64,000 nucleotides of DNA from Dialister hominis (lineage in GTDB: Bacteria > Bacillota > Negativicutes > Veillonellales > Dialisteraceae), in contig NZ_AP019697.1 of NCBI RefSeq assembly GCF_007164725.1, positions 726,001 through 790,000 of the forward strand, read 5' to 3'. Positions 1 to 7,388 of this stretch are shown here, in pieces; the stretch's first letter is position 1; each line of letters begins with the position of its first letter. The notes under the pieces were generated by a model. That model had not been told where the DNA came from. It did no database searches and worked only from the letters and a program-made list of their open reading frames with translations. The position numbers and the translations under genes are program-made.

Positions 1-579
1 TACATGGGACAGCTCAGGAAGACTGTAAAGCCGGAACTTGTCAAGGAAATCACTGATGCCCTGAAAGATCTGCCGAAACAGATCGAAAAGGTACTGAAGG
101 AAAATGATTACATGGCAGAAGTAGCTGAACGTCTGATCAAGGCTCACGATATCTTCTATCTGGGACGTTCCATCGACTATGCGATTGCCATGGAAGGCGC
201 ATTAAAACTGAAGGAAGTATCTTATATCCATGCAGAGGCTTATGCAGCCGGAGAATTAAAGCACGGCACTCTTGCCCTGATTACCGAAGATACACCTGTC
301 ATTGCTGTAGCTACACAGGATAATGTCAGCTCGAAGATGTACAGCAACATCGAAGAAGTCCGCGCCCGCGGAGCTGAAGTTCTTGGCATCGGTTATGAAG
401 ATGATGCAGAAATCGGCAAGTACACGACGGAAACTGTCAGAATCCCGAGAGTGGATCCTTTCATTGCGCCGATCCTTTCCGTTATCCCCATGCAGCTTCT
501 GGCTTACTACACCAGCATCAAGAGAGGCAACAATGTAGATAAGCCCCGCAACCTTGCCAAGTCTGTAACGGTTGAATAA
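1..579 (+). CDS. glmS: Glutamine--fructose-6-phosphate aminotransferase, C-terminal part
   Basis: This is the last 192 residues of a protein whose start lies left of the window; the frame is open from base 1. It matches the second SIS (sugar isomerase) domain of GlmS, with the family-typical stretch YIHAEAYAAGELKHG near residue 75 and the conserved C-terminus NLAKSVTVE. GlmS converts fructose-6-phosphate and glutamine to glucosamine-6-phosphate in the cytoplasm, the entry step to peptidoglycan amino sugars. The N-terminal glutaminase domain and any glmS ribozyme would be upstream and cannot be judged here. A hairpin terminator follows the stop. Confidence 0.95.
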   Translation, partial: YMGQLRKTVKPELVKEITDALKDLPKQIEKVLKENDYMAEVAERLIKAHDIFYLGRSIDYAIAMEGALKLKEVSYIHAEAYAAGELKHGTLALITEDTPVIAVATQDNVSSKMYSNIEEVRARGAEVLGIGYEDDAEIGKYTTETVRIPRVDPFIAPILSVIPMQLLAYYTSIKRGNNVDKPRNLAKSVTVE

Positions 580-594
580 TTGAAAATATGACTG

Positions 595-639
595 GATTGC
601 AAAGAGGCAGGTGGAGAGCCCTGCTTCTGGCAATCTTTT
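595..639 (+). terminator. Intrinsic terminator after glmS
   Basis: GATTGC and AGAGGCAGG pair with CCTGCTTCT and GGCAATC to form a long, slightly interrupted hairpin with a short purine loop, followed by TTTTC. It lies 16 bp after the glmS stop codon and separates glmS from trpS. Confidence 0.7.
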
Positions 640-710
640 CATTTATGGATATTTTGTCAGTCACCCATTATAACCAAATCGATCATCAAATATCATAAGG
701 AGGCATCGTT

Positions 711-1706
711 ATGGATGTTATTTTTTCCGGAATTCAGCCCAGCGGCGACCTTACACTGGGAAATTATCTTGGGGCATTGAAGAATTTTATTCCGTTCCAG
801 GATAAGGCAGAATGCTTCTACTGCATTGTAAATCAGCATGCGATCACAGTGCCGCAGGATCCAAAGCTTCTTCATGAAAGAACAAGAAACCTGGCAGCAT
901 TATATATTGCAGCAGGACTGGATCCGAAAAAAGCAACAATTTTTGTTCAGTCTGAAGTGCCGGAACATGCCCTTCTCGGATGGATGATGATCTGCAGCGC
1001 CTATGTAGGCGAAATGGAAAGAATGACCCAGTATAAGTCCAAAGCGCAGAAACAGGAGAAGAAGAACGGCTTTATCCCTCTTGGACTTTTGACCTATCCT
1101 CCGCTGATGGCAGCTGATATACTGCTTTATCAGGCAACATTCGTGCCGGTAGGCGATGACCAGCGCCAGCATATGGAAATCACAAGAGACCTGGCAGAAA
1201 GATTCAACCGTAAATACGGGGAAGTCTTCACGCTGCCGGAAATGTGGGCTCCTGAAGGAGGCGCACGTGTCATGAGCCTTCAGGAACCGACAAAGAAGAT
1301 GAGCAAATCGGATGACAACGAATGGGCTACCATTCATATGCTTGATGAACCGGACGTTATTACAAAGAAGATCAAGAGAGCAGTGACCGACTCTATCGGA
1401 CACGTTCATTATGACAAGGAAAACCAGCCCGGCGTTTCCAACCTGATGAGCATCCATTCCGCTTTCTCGGGCAAGAACTTCGAAGAAATCGAGAAGATGT
1501 ATGAAGGACAGGGCTACGGCGTGTTCAAGAAAGACCTGATCGATCTCATTGTCGATCAGATGAGCCCTATCCTGAGCCGCTATAAAGAATTGATGGGTAG
1601 CCCGGAACTGGATTCCATTCTTGATGAAGGCGCAGCAAAAGCGCATGCAAGAGCAAGCATTACCTATAACAAGGCCATTCATGCCATGGGTCTGTACCGT
1701 AAATAA
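711..1706 (+). CDS. trpS: Tryptophanyl-tRNA synthetase
   Basis: This is a cytoplasmic class I aminoacyl-tRNA synthetase of 331 residues, the usual bacterial length, that charges tRNA-Trp. The HIGH-type signature is seen as TLGN at residues 15-18, within PSGDLTLGNYLGAL, and the second signature KMSKS is at about 196-200. The ATG is preceded by AAGGAGG at a good distance (aaggaggcatcgtt). The gene is monocistronic between two hairpin terminators. Unlike valS and cysS in this window, I see no T-box in its short upstream gap. Confidence 0.97.
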   Translation: MDVIFSGIQPSGDLTLGNYLGALKNFIPFQDKAECFYCIVNQHAITVPQDPKLLHERTRNLAALYIAAGLDPKKATIFVQSEVPEHALLGWMMICSAYVGEMERMTQYKSKAQKQEKKNGFIPLGLLTYPPLMAADILLYQATFVPVGDDQRQHMEITRDLAERFNRKYGEVFTLPEMWAPEGGARVMSLQEPTKKMSKSDDNEWATIHMLDEPDVITKKIKRAVTDSIGHVHYDKENQPGVSNLMSIHSAFSGKNFEEIEKMYEGQGYGVFKKDLIDLIVDQMSPILSRYKELMGSPELDSILDEGAAKAHARASITYNKAIHAMGLYRK

Positions 1707-1707
1707 G

Positions 1708-1757
1708 AAAAAAGGGTCTGTGACGAAATGTGCAGTCATTTCGCCACAGGCCCTTTT
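1708..1757 (+). terminator. Intrinsic terminator after trpS, resembling the IS1182 end
   Basis: AAAAAGGGTCTGTGACGAAATG pairs with CATTTCGCCACAGGCCCTTTT around a short loop. It begins 2 bp after the trpS stop. The stem sequence (GGxCTGTGACxAAATG ... CATTT) is strikingly like the right-end hairpin of the IS1182 element that starts 21 bp further on. Confidence 0.85.
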
Positions 1758-1807
1758 GCGTATGCAGATCATAATATAAAAGGGGATGTGACAAAATTCA
1801 TCCCAAC

Positions 1808-1852
1808 AAAAAGGGCTCTGCCCCGGATCATTTGGTCCGGGGCAGAGCCTTT
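1808..1852 (+). terminator. GC-rich hairpin at the left end of IS1182 copy 1
   Basis: GGCTCTGCCCCGGA pairs perfectly with TCCGGGGCAGAGCC around TCATTTGG and is followed by TTTCG. It lies between the left inverted repeat and the transposase start, where it would block read-through transcription from outside into the transposase gene. The same hairpin is at 24518-24557 in copy 2. Confidence 0.75.
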
Positions 1853-1871
1853 CGTGTTATAATTTTTTACA

Positions 1872-3449
1872 ATGAAAAATAACAACACTAGCAATCATTT
1901 TACCGCAGAACAAGGCATTTTGCCAATGTTTCCCTCTGAGATTCTCAATGTCGATGATCCTGTTTTAATGTATGACAGATTTATGGAGGAAATCGATCTT
2001 AAAAAGTACCTTCGTTACATACCGACGCGTGGCGCTGGCAGACCCAGGTATAATCCCGTCAACATGCTGAAAACGATCATCTATGGTTTCGCAGAAGAAG
2101 GATATTGCTCTTTTAGAAAACTTGAAGATAATTGCAGGGTTAATATCAGATATATGTACCTGATGAATTATGAAGCCCCATCCTATCGGACATTCTGTCA
2201 TTTCGTGAAGGGCTTTCTTAAGTATTCTCTCAAGGATATCTTTTATTCAATTACGAAAGAACTCTGCGGCAAACTCAACGTGGATTTGCAGCATATATAT
2301 ATTGACGGTTCCAAGTTTGAAGCGAACGCAAATAAATACAGCTGGGTATGGAAGAAATCCGCTGAAAAATCCCGCTACAAGCTTTTTGCCAAGATTACCA
2401 GCCTTTTTGAGTTACTCAATGATGATCTTAAGTATGACCATATGAGTGTAAACATCAATACAGAATACGCTCCGGACTATCTGCGTCTGGTATTGGATAA
2501 ATTAAAAGAAATCTGGCAGATTGATGAGACGGCCTTTGTTCATGGAAGCGGGCATCGCAAGTCCGATCATCAACGCAAGTATGAGCAGCTTAAGGCATAT
2601 ACATCAAAACTTGAAGAATATGTTGAGAAGATACAGATATGCGGTACTTCCAGAAACAGTTATTCGAAGACCGATACGGATGCAACATTCATGCGAATCA
2701 AGTCGGACTACATGGGAAATGATCAGCTTCTGCCTGCATACAATGTCCAAATAGGTGTTGCCGATGAATTTATTGCCGTAATTGATGTTAACCAGTATCG
2801 TTCAGATATGGATTGCTTCGTACCGCTGATGGAGGAATTCCACGAAGTCTATGGGGCTTATCCTAAGTATCCTGTGGCAGATGCAGGATATGGATCTTTC
2901 AACAATTACATCTATTGCGAGCAGCACGGTATGGAAAAGTATATGAAATTCCCCATGTACAAGAAAGAAACGAAAGACAAGAAATACCATACCAATCCGT
3001 TTCGGCCAATAAACTTTAGAGTTGATGAGAATGGAACCATCCGTTGTCCAAATGACAGGGCTTTCAAATTTATCTATAGACATCTGGTCAGAGGGAACTT
3101 ATACGGCAGGCAGGAGGAAGTATTTGAATGCGAAGACTGCCAAGGATGCCCGCTGGCAGAGCAATGTAAAAAGACCCCGAAGAACAAAAGAATCTCATTG
3201 AGCAGAGAACGGAATAACATGTACCAGGAGGTTCAGGATAATCTGGAAAGCATCCATGGAGCCCTGCTAAGAATGAACCGGTCAATCCAGGCTGAAGGAA
3301 CTTTTGGAATCATGAAACATGACAGATGGTACAAAAGAATCGTCAGAAAAGGGATAGATTCTGTAAAAGCCGAGTTATACCTGGTAGCACTTGGCTATAA
3401 TTTAAGGAAATACATCACAAAAATAATGCGTATAAGGATTGCCGCCTAA
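1872..3449 (+). CDS. IS1182-family transposase
   Basis: This DDE transposase of 525 residues has an N-terminal DUF772-type region (residues about 20-110, RYNPVNMLKTIIYGFAEEGY), the family marker YIDGSKFEANANKYSWVWKK near 139-158, a four-cysteine cluster (CEDCQGCPLAEQC) near 420, and the C-terminal block EGTFGIMKHDRWYKRIVRKG. The ATG lies only 8 bp after a TATAAT-like hexamer (1858-1863), and I see no Shine-Dalgarno sequence. Translation is therefore likely leaderless or very weak, which fits a tightly controlled transposase. It is intact, whereas the second copy at 24578 is frameshifted. Confidence 0.93.
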   Translation: MKNNNTSNHFTAEQGILPMFPSEILNVDDPVLMYDRFMEEIDLKKYLRYIPTRGAGRPRYNPVNMLKTIIYGFAEEGYCSFRKLEDNCRVNIRYMYLMNYEAPSYRTFCHFVKGFLKYSLKDIFYSITKELCGKLNVDLQHIYIDGSKFEANANKYSWVWKKSAEKSRYKLFAKITSLFELLNDDLKYDHMSVNINTEYAPDYLRLVLDKLKEIWQIDETAFVHGSGHRKSDHQRKYEQLKAYTSKLEEYVEKIQICGTSRNSYSKTDTDATFMRIKSDYMGNDQLLPAYNVQIGVADEFIAVIDVNQYRSDMDCFVPLMEEFHEVYGAYPKYPVADAGYGSFNNYIYCEQHGMEKYMKFPMYKKETKDKKYHTNPFRPINFRVDENGTIRCPNDRAFKFIYRHLVRGNLYGRQEEVFECEDCQGCPLAEQCKKTPKNKRISLSRERNNMYQEVQDNLESIHGALLRMNRSIQAEGTFGIMKHDRWYKRIVRKGIDSVKAELYLVALGYNLRKYITKIMRIRIAA

Positions 3450-3546
3450 GACAATATAATTAAAAGTCTTATGGGGGTAAGGGGGCTTACGCGCATTTTT
3501 ACGTAAAAGGCTTACAGCAGAGCTAAAAATGATGAAATAAAGACGC

Positions 3547-3596
3547 AAAAAAGAGGCTGCAACAAAATGATTAACCATTTTGTCACAGCCCCTTTT
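3547..3596. terminator. Right-end hairpin of IS1182 copy 1, acting as ptsI terminator
   Basis: GAGGCTGCAACAAAATG pairs with CATTTTGTCACAGCCCC, with an A-run on one side and a T-run on the other, so it looks like an intrinsic terminator on both strands. On the minus strand it starts 3 bp after the ptsI stop codon and ends in T6. It is therefore the first terminator that ptsI transcripts meet. Confidence 0.8.
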
Positions 3597-3599
3597 ATA

Positions 3600-5228
3600 T
3601 TATTTTGAAAGATCGATGGAACGGATCTGCTGGCGGAGCGGAAGAACGGAGTAGGGGGCAACGGAGATTTCATCAATGCCCATTCTGAGGAATGTTTCCG
3701 TGATGGAAAGGTCAGAACTCAATTCACCGCACATGCCTACCCAGATGCCTGCTTTATGGCCGTTGTCGATGGTCATCTGAATCAGCTTGAGGACAGCCGG
3801 ATGATGGGGGTTGAAGAAATCAGAAAGGACGCGGCTTGAACGGTCTACAACGAGCGTGTACTGGGAAAGGTCATTGGTACCGATCGAGAAGAAGTCGACT
3901 TCCTTAGCCAGCTTGTCGCTGATGAGAGCGGCGGCCGGAGTTTCAATCATGATGCCGATCTGGATCTGATGGTCATAGGCAATGCCTTTCTTATCCAGAT
4001 CCAGTTTGACCTCATCCAGGATTTCCTTTGCTTTCCATACTTCCCATACCGAAGTGATGAGCGGGAACATGATTGCAATCTTGCCGAATGCGCTGGCACG
4101 GAGAATAGCGCGAAGCTGTGTCTTGAATATTTCCGGCCTTTTAAGGGAAATACGGATAGCTCTCATGCCCAGAGCCGGGTTTTCTTCTTTAGGAAGATGG
4201 AAGGCAGAGGCATCTTTGTCGCCGCCGATATCAAGGGTACGGATGATGACGCGCTTACCAGTCATCGTTTCAACAGCAAGTTTGTAAATGTTGAACTGTT
4301 CTTCTTCGCTTGGAAGGGTATCTCTTCCCATGTAAATGAATTCACTGCGGAAAAGACCGATGCCTTCAGCGTCGTTCTTAAGGACAGCAGCCAGATCGGC
4401 GGCAGAGGAGACGTTGGCAGCGACTTCAATCCTGCGTCCGTCTTTCGTTTCACTCGGGACGCCTTTTAGCTCCTGCAGGAGCTGTTTGAGTCTTATGCTC
4501 TGATCCTGTTTTTCTTTCATGACAGAAAGCACACCTGGTGTCGGTTCAAGATAAACTGTCCCGGAGAAGCCGTCTATAACAGCGGTCTTTCCATCATAAG
4601 CATAGTCTACATCTTCGCCAGTAGCTACAATGGCAGGAACACCCAGAGCGCGGGCAAGGATGGCCGTATGAGATGTCGGTGTGCCTTCTTTTGTGACGAA
4701 GCCCAAGATCTTGCTGGTATCCATCTGTATGGTTTCACTTGGTGTCAGGTCGTCAGCATAGAGAATGCATGGTTCATCGGTGGAGAAAAGGACCTTCTTC
4801 TGGCGGAGTACGCGCAGAAGAATACGGGAAACTTCCTTCATGTCAGAAACATGAGCCTGCATGTAGGTATCCGAGCCAGCGCTGTAAATCTGGATAAAGT
4901 TCTGCTCAGCCTGTCCGATCGCATATTCTGCGTTGACGCTCTGGTTTCTGATAATAGAGCGGATGGAATCAATAAAGGAAGAACTTGTCAGCATATGCTG
5001 ATAGACCTTGAAAATGAAGGCGTTGTCCAGACCTACATGGGATACGGCTTCCTGATAGAACTGCTCCATTTTGGCACATGCTGTGTTTCTTGCAGAATCA
5101 AAACGAGCCACTTCAGTTTCAGGGCGGTCTACCGTGGTCTGAACGATATCAAATTCCTGATGACGGAAAATTTTCAAAGGTCCGATGGTTACCATTCCCG
5201 AAATACTTTTACCACTAATTTTTAACAT
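3600..5228 (-). CDS. ptsI: Phosphoenolpyruvate-protein phosphotransferase (PTS enzyme I)
   Basis: Enzyme I takes phosphate from phosphoenolpyruvate and passes it to HPr, starting sugar uptake and phosphorylation by the PTS. The protein has 542 residues, close to the family length. The phosphohistidine site is His187 in GTPTSHTAILARAL, and the C-terminal PEP-binding barrel carries GLFRSEFIYMGR and the active-site cysteine in GMCGEL. I chose ATG at 5228 because AAAGGA stands 9 bases upstream; a TTG three codons earlier overlaps that ribosome site. The gene follows cobO closely. No ptsH or PTS permease gene is nearby. The IS1182 end abuts its stop codon. Confidence 0.95.
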   Translation of the reverse strand: MLKISGKSISGMVTIGPLKIFRHQEFDIVQTTVDRPETEVARFDSARNTACAKMEQFYQEAVSHVGLDNAFIFKVYQHMLTSSSFIDSIRSIIRNQSVNAEYAIGQAEQNFIQIYSAGSDTYMQAHVSDMKEVSRILLRVLRQKKVLFSTDEPCILYADDLTPSETIQMDTSKILGFVTKEGTPTSHTAILARALGVPAIVATGEDVDYAYDGKTAVIDGFSGTVYLEPTPGVLSVMKEKQDQSIRLKQLLQELKGVPSETKDGRRIEVAANVSSAADLAAVLKNDAEGIGLFRSEFIYMGRDTLPSEEEQFNIYKLAVETMTGKRVIIRTLDIGGDKDASAFHLPKEENPALGMRAIRISLKRPEIFKTQLRAILRASAFGKIAIMFPLITSVWEVWKAKEILDEVKLDLDKKGIAYDHQIQIGIMIETPAAALISDKLAKEVDFFSIGTNDLSQYTLVVDRSSRVLSDFFNPHHPAVLKLIQMTIDNGHKAGIWVGMCGELSSDLSITETFLRMGIDEISVAPYSVLPLRQQIRSIDLSK

Positions 5229-5260
5229 ACTTTTCAATCCTTTCTTTGGCAGAGCTGTTG

Positions 5261-5836
5261 TCAGTCCTCTATGCCTTCGCGTCCTATAACACCCTTATCG
5301 TAGTAATGCCTGATTTTCTTCATTTCAGTAATCAGGTCAGCAGAGTCCAGAATCAGTTTCGGAACATTCCTTCCGGTAAAGACAAGCTCGACATTTGGCT
5401 TTCGTGCAGAAAGAATCCGCTTTGTATCTTCATCTGTGGCCAGGTCATACCAGCATGCCATATTGTATTCATCGAGGATGACAAGATCATAGCCATCAGA
5501 GACAGCTTTCACTGCTTCGTCAATGCCTTTCAGAATGAGCGCACGGTATTCAGCGGGCGGATTTCCTGCCGGATAAATCGTGACCTTGTCTCCCCATGCT
5601 TTAATTTCTTCTTCAGTCAGCATGCCTTCTTTTGCAATAAAGTAAGGTTTGCCGAGAGTGATCAGTGTAATTCCGGGAAGCGATTTCAGAATTTTCTGTT
5701 CTGAATAGGCCAATGACTTCATGAACTGGATAATGCATACACGATGCCCGGCTCCGATGGAGCGGATTGCCAGGCCAATGGCAGCTGTCGTTTTTCCCTT
5801 ACCATCACCTGTATATACTTGAATGTAGCCTTTCAT
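5261..5836 (-). CDS. cobO: Cob(I)yrinic acid a,c-diamide adenosyltransferase
   Basis: This protein of 191 residues belongs to the CobA/BtuR/CobO family, which transfers the adenosyl group of ATP to reduced corrinoids to make adenosylcobalamin. The P-loop GDGKGKTT is at residues 10-17, at the family's usual place next to the N-terminus, and DLVILDEYNMACWYD lies near 120. An AAGGAGG ribosome site precedes the ATG by 7 bases. It is upstream of ptsI on the same strand with a gap of about 32 bp to the ptsI ATG, so the two are probably cotranscribed although their roles are unrelated. No other cobalamin gene is adjacent; the cobA/hemD fusion is 44 kb away. Confidence 0.95.
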   Translation of the reverse strand: MKGYIQVYTGDGKGKTTAAIGLAIRSIGAGHRVCIIQFMKSLAYSEQKILKSLPGITLITLGKPYFIAKEGMLTEEEIKAWGDKVTIYPAGNPPAEYRALILKGIDEAVKAVSDGYDLVILDEYNMACWYDLATDEDTKRILSARKPNVELVFTGRNVPKLILDSADLITEMKKIRHYYDKGVIGREGIED

Positions 5837-6060
5837 GAGAAGCCCTCCTTTTCAAGCAAATCTGGAAATCGGCCGTGCTTAGGCCAATCTGGCAGAGTAA
5901 TATGATTCAACTATGATTTAAGCTTATTGATCAAGCTTAATCCTATAAGTCTGATATGAATCTATGAATATTATACAATACCTATGAAAATTTTTCGTCT
6001 AATCTCTGAAAGATGCATTTTTATCCTTATCAGTAATTGGAGTGAAATATTTCATCGTCT

Positions 6061-6089
6061 AAAAAAGGCCCGCAAAAAAGCAGGCCTTT
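6061..6089 (-). terminator. Intrinsic terminator after the TVP38-family gene
   Basis: On the minus strand GAAAGGCCTGC and GCGGGCCTTTTTT form a hairpin with a T-rich tail, just after the stop codon of the gene at 6094-6777. Confidence 0.75.
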
Positions 6090-6093
6090 CTAA

Positions 6094-6777
6094 TTAAACT
6101 TCGTCACAATGTCTTTTCTTATGCCAGCGGTGTACAGCACAAATACCAATAACAAGAAGCAGCATAAGTACAAATCTGTCGCCATGCTTGGAGAAATAAA
6201 TCAAGTCATGTCCTAGGAGAACTTCAATCAAAACAGAAGGAATCTTCCCAATCAGAGTTGCCTTTAAATGTTCTTTGATGGAAAGCTTGCTGAGAACAGC
6301 AAGCGCAGTGATCAGAATATTAGGAGAGTAAGGAATGGATCTTGCCAGAGCCATATTCTTCACGCTGCCGTATTTGTCCAGCTTGGTAAGCATGTGTTTC
6401 TGCTCGATAAATTCACGTGCTTCTTTTCTGAAGAATACGCGTCCTATGTGGAAGCTCAGCTCTATTCCGATGACCTCGCCAAGATAAGAGACAAGAAGTC
6501 CTGGAATCAGTCCGAATAATGCACCGTTAATTGTCAAAAATAGGATGGTTGGAATGCAAAAAATGTTGCAAAAAACAAGCAGCCCCAGACTTACGGCAAA
6601 TGCTCCGTAGCCAAAGGATGATATATATTTTGACAGGCCATTAATGTCACCAGCCATCGTTAGAGATACCGTATGATAGTAAAATTCGGGGTAGTAGGTT
6701 TTCACAATGAAAAACGATACCGCGCAGATTAGGATCAGTCCGATAAGTCCAAGAACCTTCTTAAGTTTATCGATCAT
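6094..6777 (-). CDS. TVP38/TMEM64 (VTT-domain) family membrane protein
   Basis: This protein of 227 residues has about five hydrophobic segments, beginning with one at residues 9-26. It carries the VTT/DedA-like core: a central glycine-rich helix (SYLGEVIGIELSFHIGR, about 98-114) and the later block ARSIPYSPNILITALAVLS (about 145-163). VTT proteins act in the cytoplasmic membrane, and several are proposed lipid scramblases or undecaprenyl-phosphate carriers. The exact substrate cannot be told here. The C-terminus is basic. It has its own terminator and no close same-strand partner. Confidence 0.85.
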   Translation of the reverse strand: MIDKLKKVLGLIGLILICAVSFFIVKTYYPEFYYHTVSLTMAGDINGLSKYISSFGYGAFAVSLGLLVFCNIFCIPTILFLTINGALFGLIPGLLVSYLGEVIGIELSFHIGRVFFRKEAREFIEQKHMLTKLDKYGSVKNMALARSIPYSPNILITALAVLSKLSIKEHLKATLIGKIPSVLIEVLLGHDLIYFSKHGDRFVLMLLLVIGICAVHRWHKKRHCDEV

Positions 6778-7117
6778 GGTTTATCCTTATGCTGTATTTG
6801 TAGAGGACAGTTCTGATTTGCCAGTCTGATAAAGTAAGATAAGTGCCGCTTTGCCTCAGGCTTGTTCTGAAAGCCTGAAGTGATGTATCGGCATATGACT
6901 GGCAAAATATGAAAAAACTTGTATTATATGTTTAGCAGGAATAGTCAGTTATTGAAAAATACTTTGCAAAACTATTACACCATTTATATATTATATTACA
7001 TCAGAGACGGAGTTTCCAATTTACATAGATATCTATGTAAATGATTTAAGCAGTATTTTCCTGCTGGAAGGAAGAGATATCCATTATTTTATTCCTTTTC
7101 TCATGATAAGAATATTC
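6778..7117. other. Non-coding gap before the valS leader
   Basis: I see no gene in these 340 bases. They hold the upstream region of the minus-strand membrane-protein gene and a perfect 8-bp stem at 6856-6878 (TCAGGCTT / AAGCCTGA, loop GTTCTGA) that lacks a T-run. The rest is AT-rich. Confidence 0.6.
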
Positions 7118-7146
7118 TTGCATAAAGAAATAAATCCTGCTATTAT
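7118..7146 (+). promoter_or_regulatory. SigA-type promoter of the valS T-box leader
   Basis: TTGCAT (7118-7123), a 17-bp spacer and TATTAT (7141-7146). Transcription would begin near 7153, just before the first T-box stem. Confidence 0.7.
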
Positions 7147-7152
7147 ATACCA

Positions 7153-7368
7153 TATATAAAAGCTGTGAAGGGAAGAAGTCGTGGATTTCTTTACAGAGAG
7201 CCATTGGTGCTGGAAAATGGCAGGAAAGAATCGATAAGTCACCCCGGAGCTGACTCTAAGTCCGCCGCGCACGTTACGCGCTAATGAGAGATCATTTCTT
7301 AATGATTATTTAGGTGGTACCGCGGAAGCACTCTTTCGTCCTATAGATGGATGGAAGAGTTTTTTTAT
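7153..7368 (+). ncRNA. T-box leader specific for tRNA-Val
   Basis: This is a classical T-box regulatory RNA ahead of valS. Stem I contains AGAGAG (7194-7199), the distal GGTG loop and a specifier region in which GTC at 7238-7240, followed by A, reads as a valine codon. The T-box bulge AGGTGGTACCGCGG is at 7312-7325; its TGGT would pair with the ACCA end of uncharged tRNA-Val. A terminator hairpin ACTCTTTC ... GGAAGAGT plus T7 is at 7330-7367. Uncharged tRNA-Val should stabilise the antiterminator and let valS be transcribed. Confidence 0.95.
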
Positions 7369-7388
7369 TTTAACAGGAGTTGAAAAAC

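Larger units (their letters stand above)
1778..3596 (+). mobile_element. IS1182-family insertion sequence, copy 1 (intact transposase)
   Basis: The 1819-bp element is bounded by imperfect inverted repeats: AAAAGGGGATGTGACAAAAT on the left and, read inward from the right, AAAAGGGGCTGTGACAAAAT (19 of 20 match). A second copy at 24483-26304 fixes both ends by comparison. ATAT flanks both ends here and may be a 4-bp target duplication, though AT-rich flanks make this uncertain. Inside are a GC-rich hairpin near the left end, one transposase gene and a terminator-like hairpin at the right end. The element sits between the trpS terminator and the ptsI stop codon. Confidence 0.93.

Noticed and set aside
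900-1772. Minus-strand open frame of 290 codons opposite trpS
   Set aside because: It is a cysteine- and histidine-rich product typical of a shadow frame; trpS on the other strand is certain.
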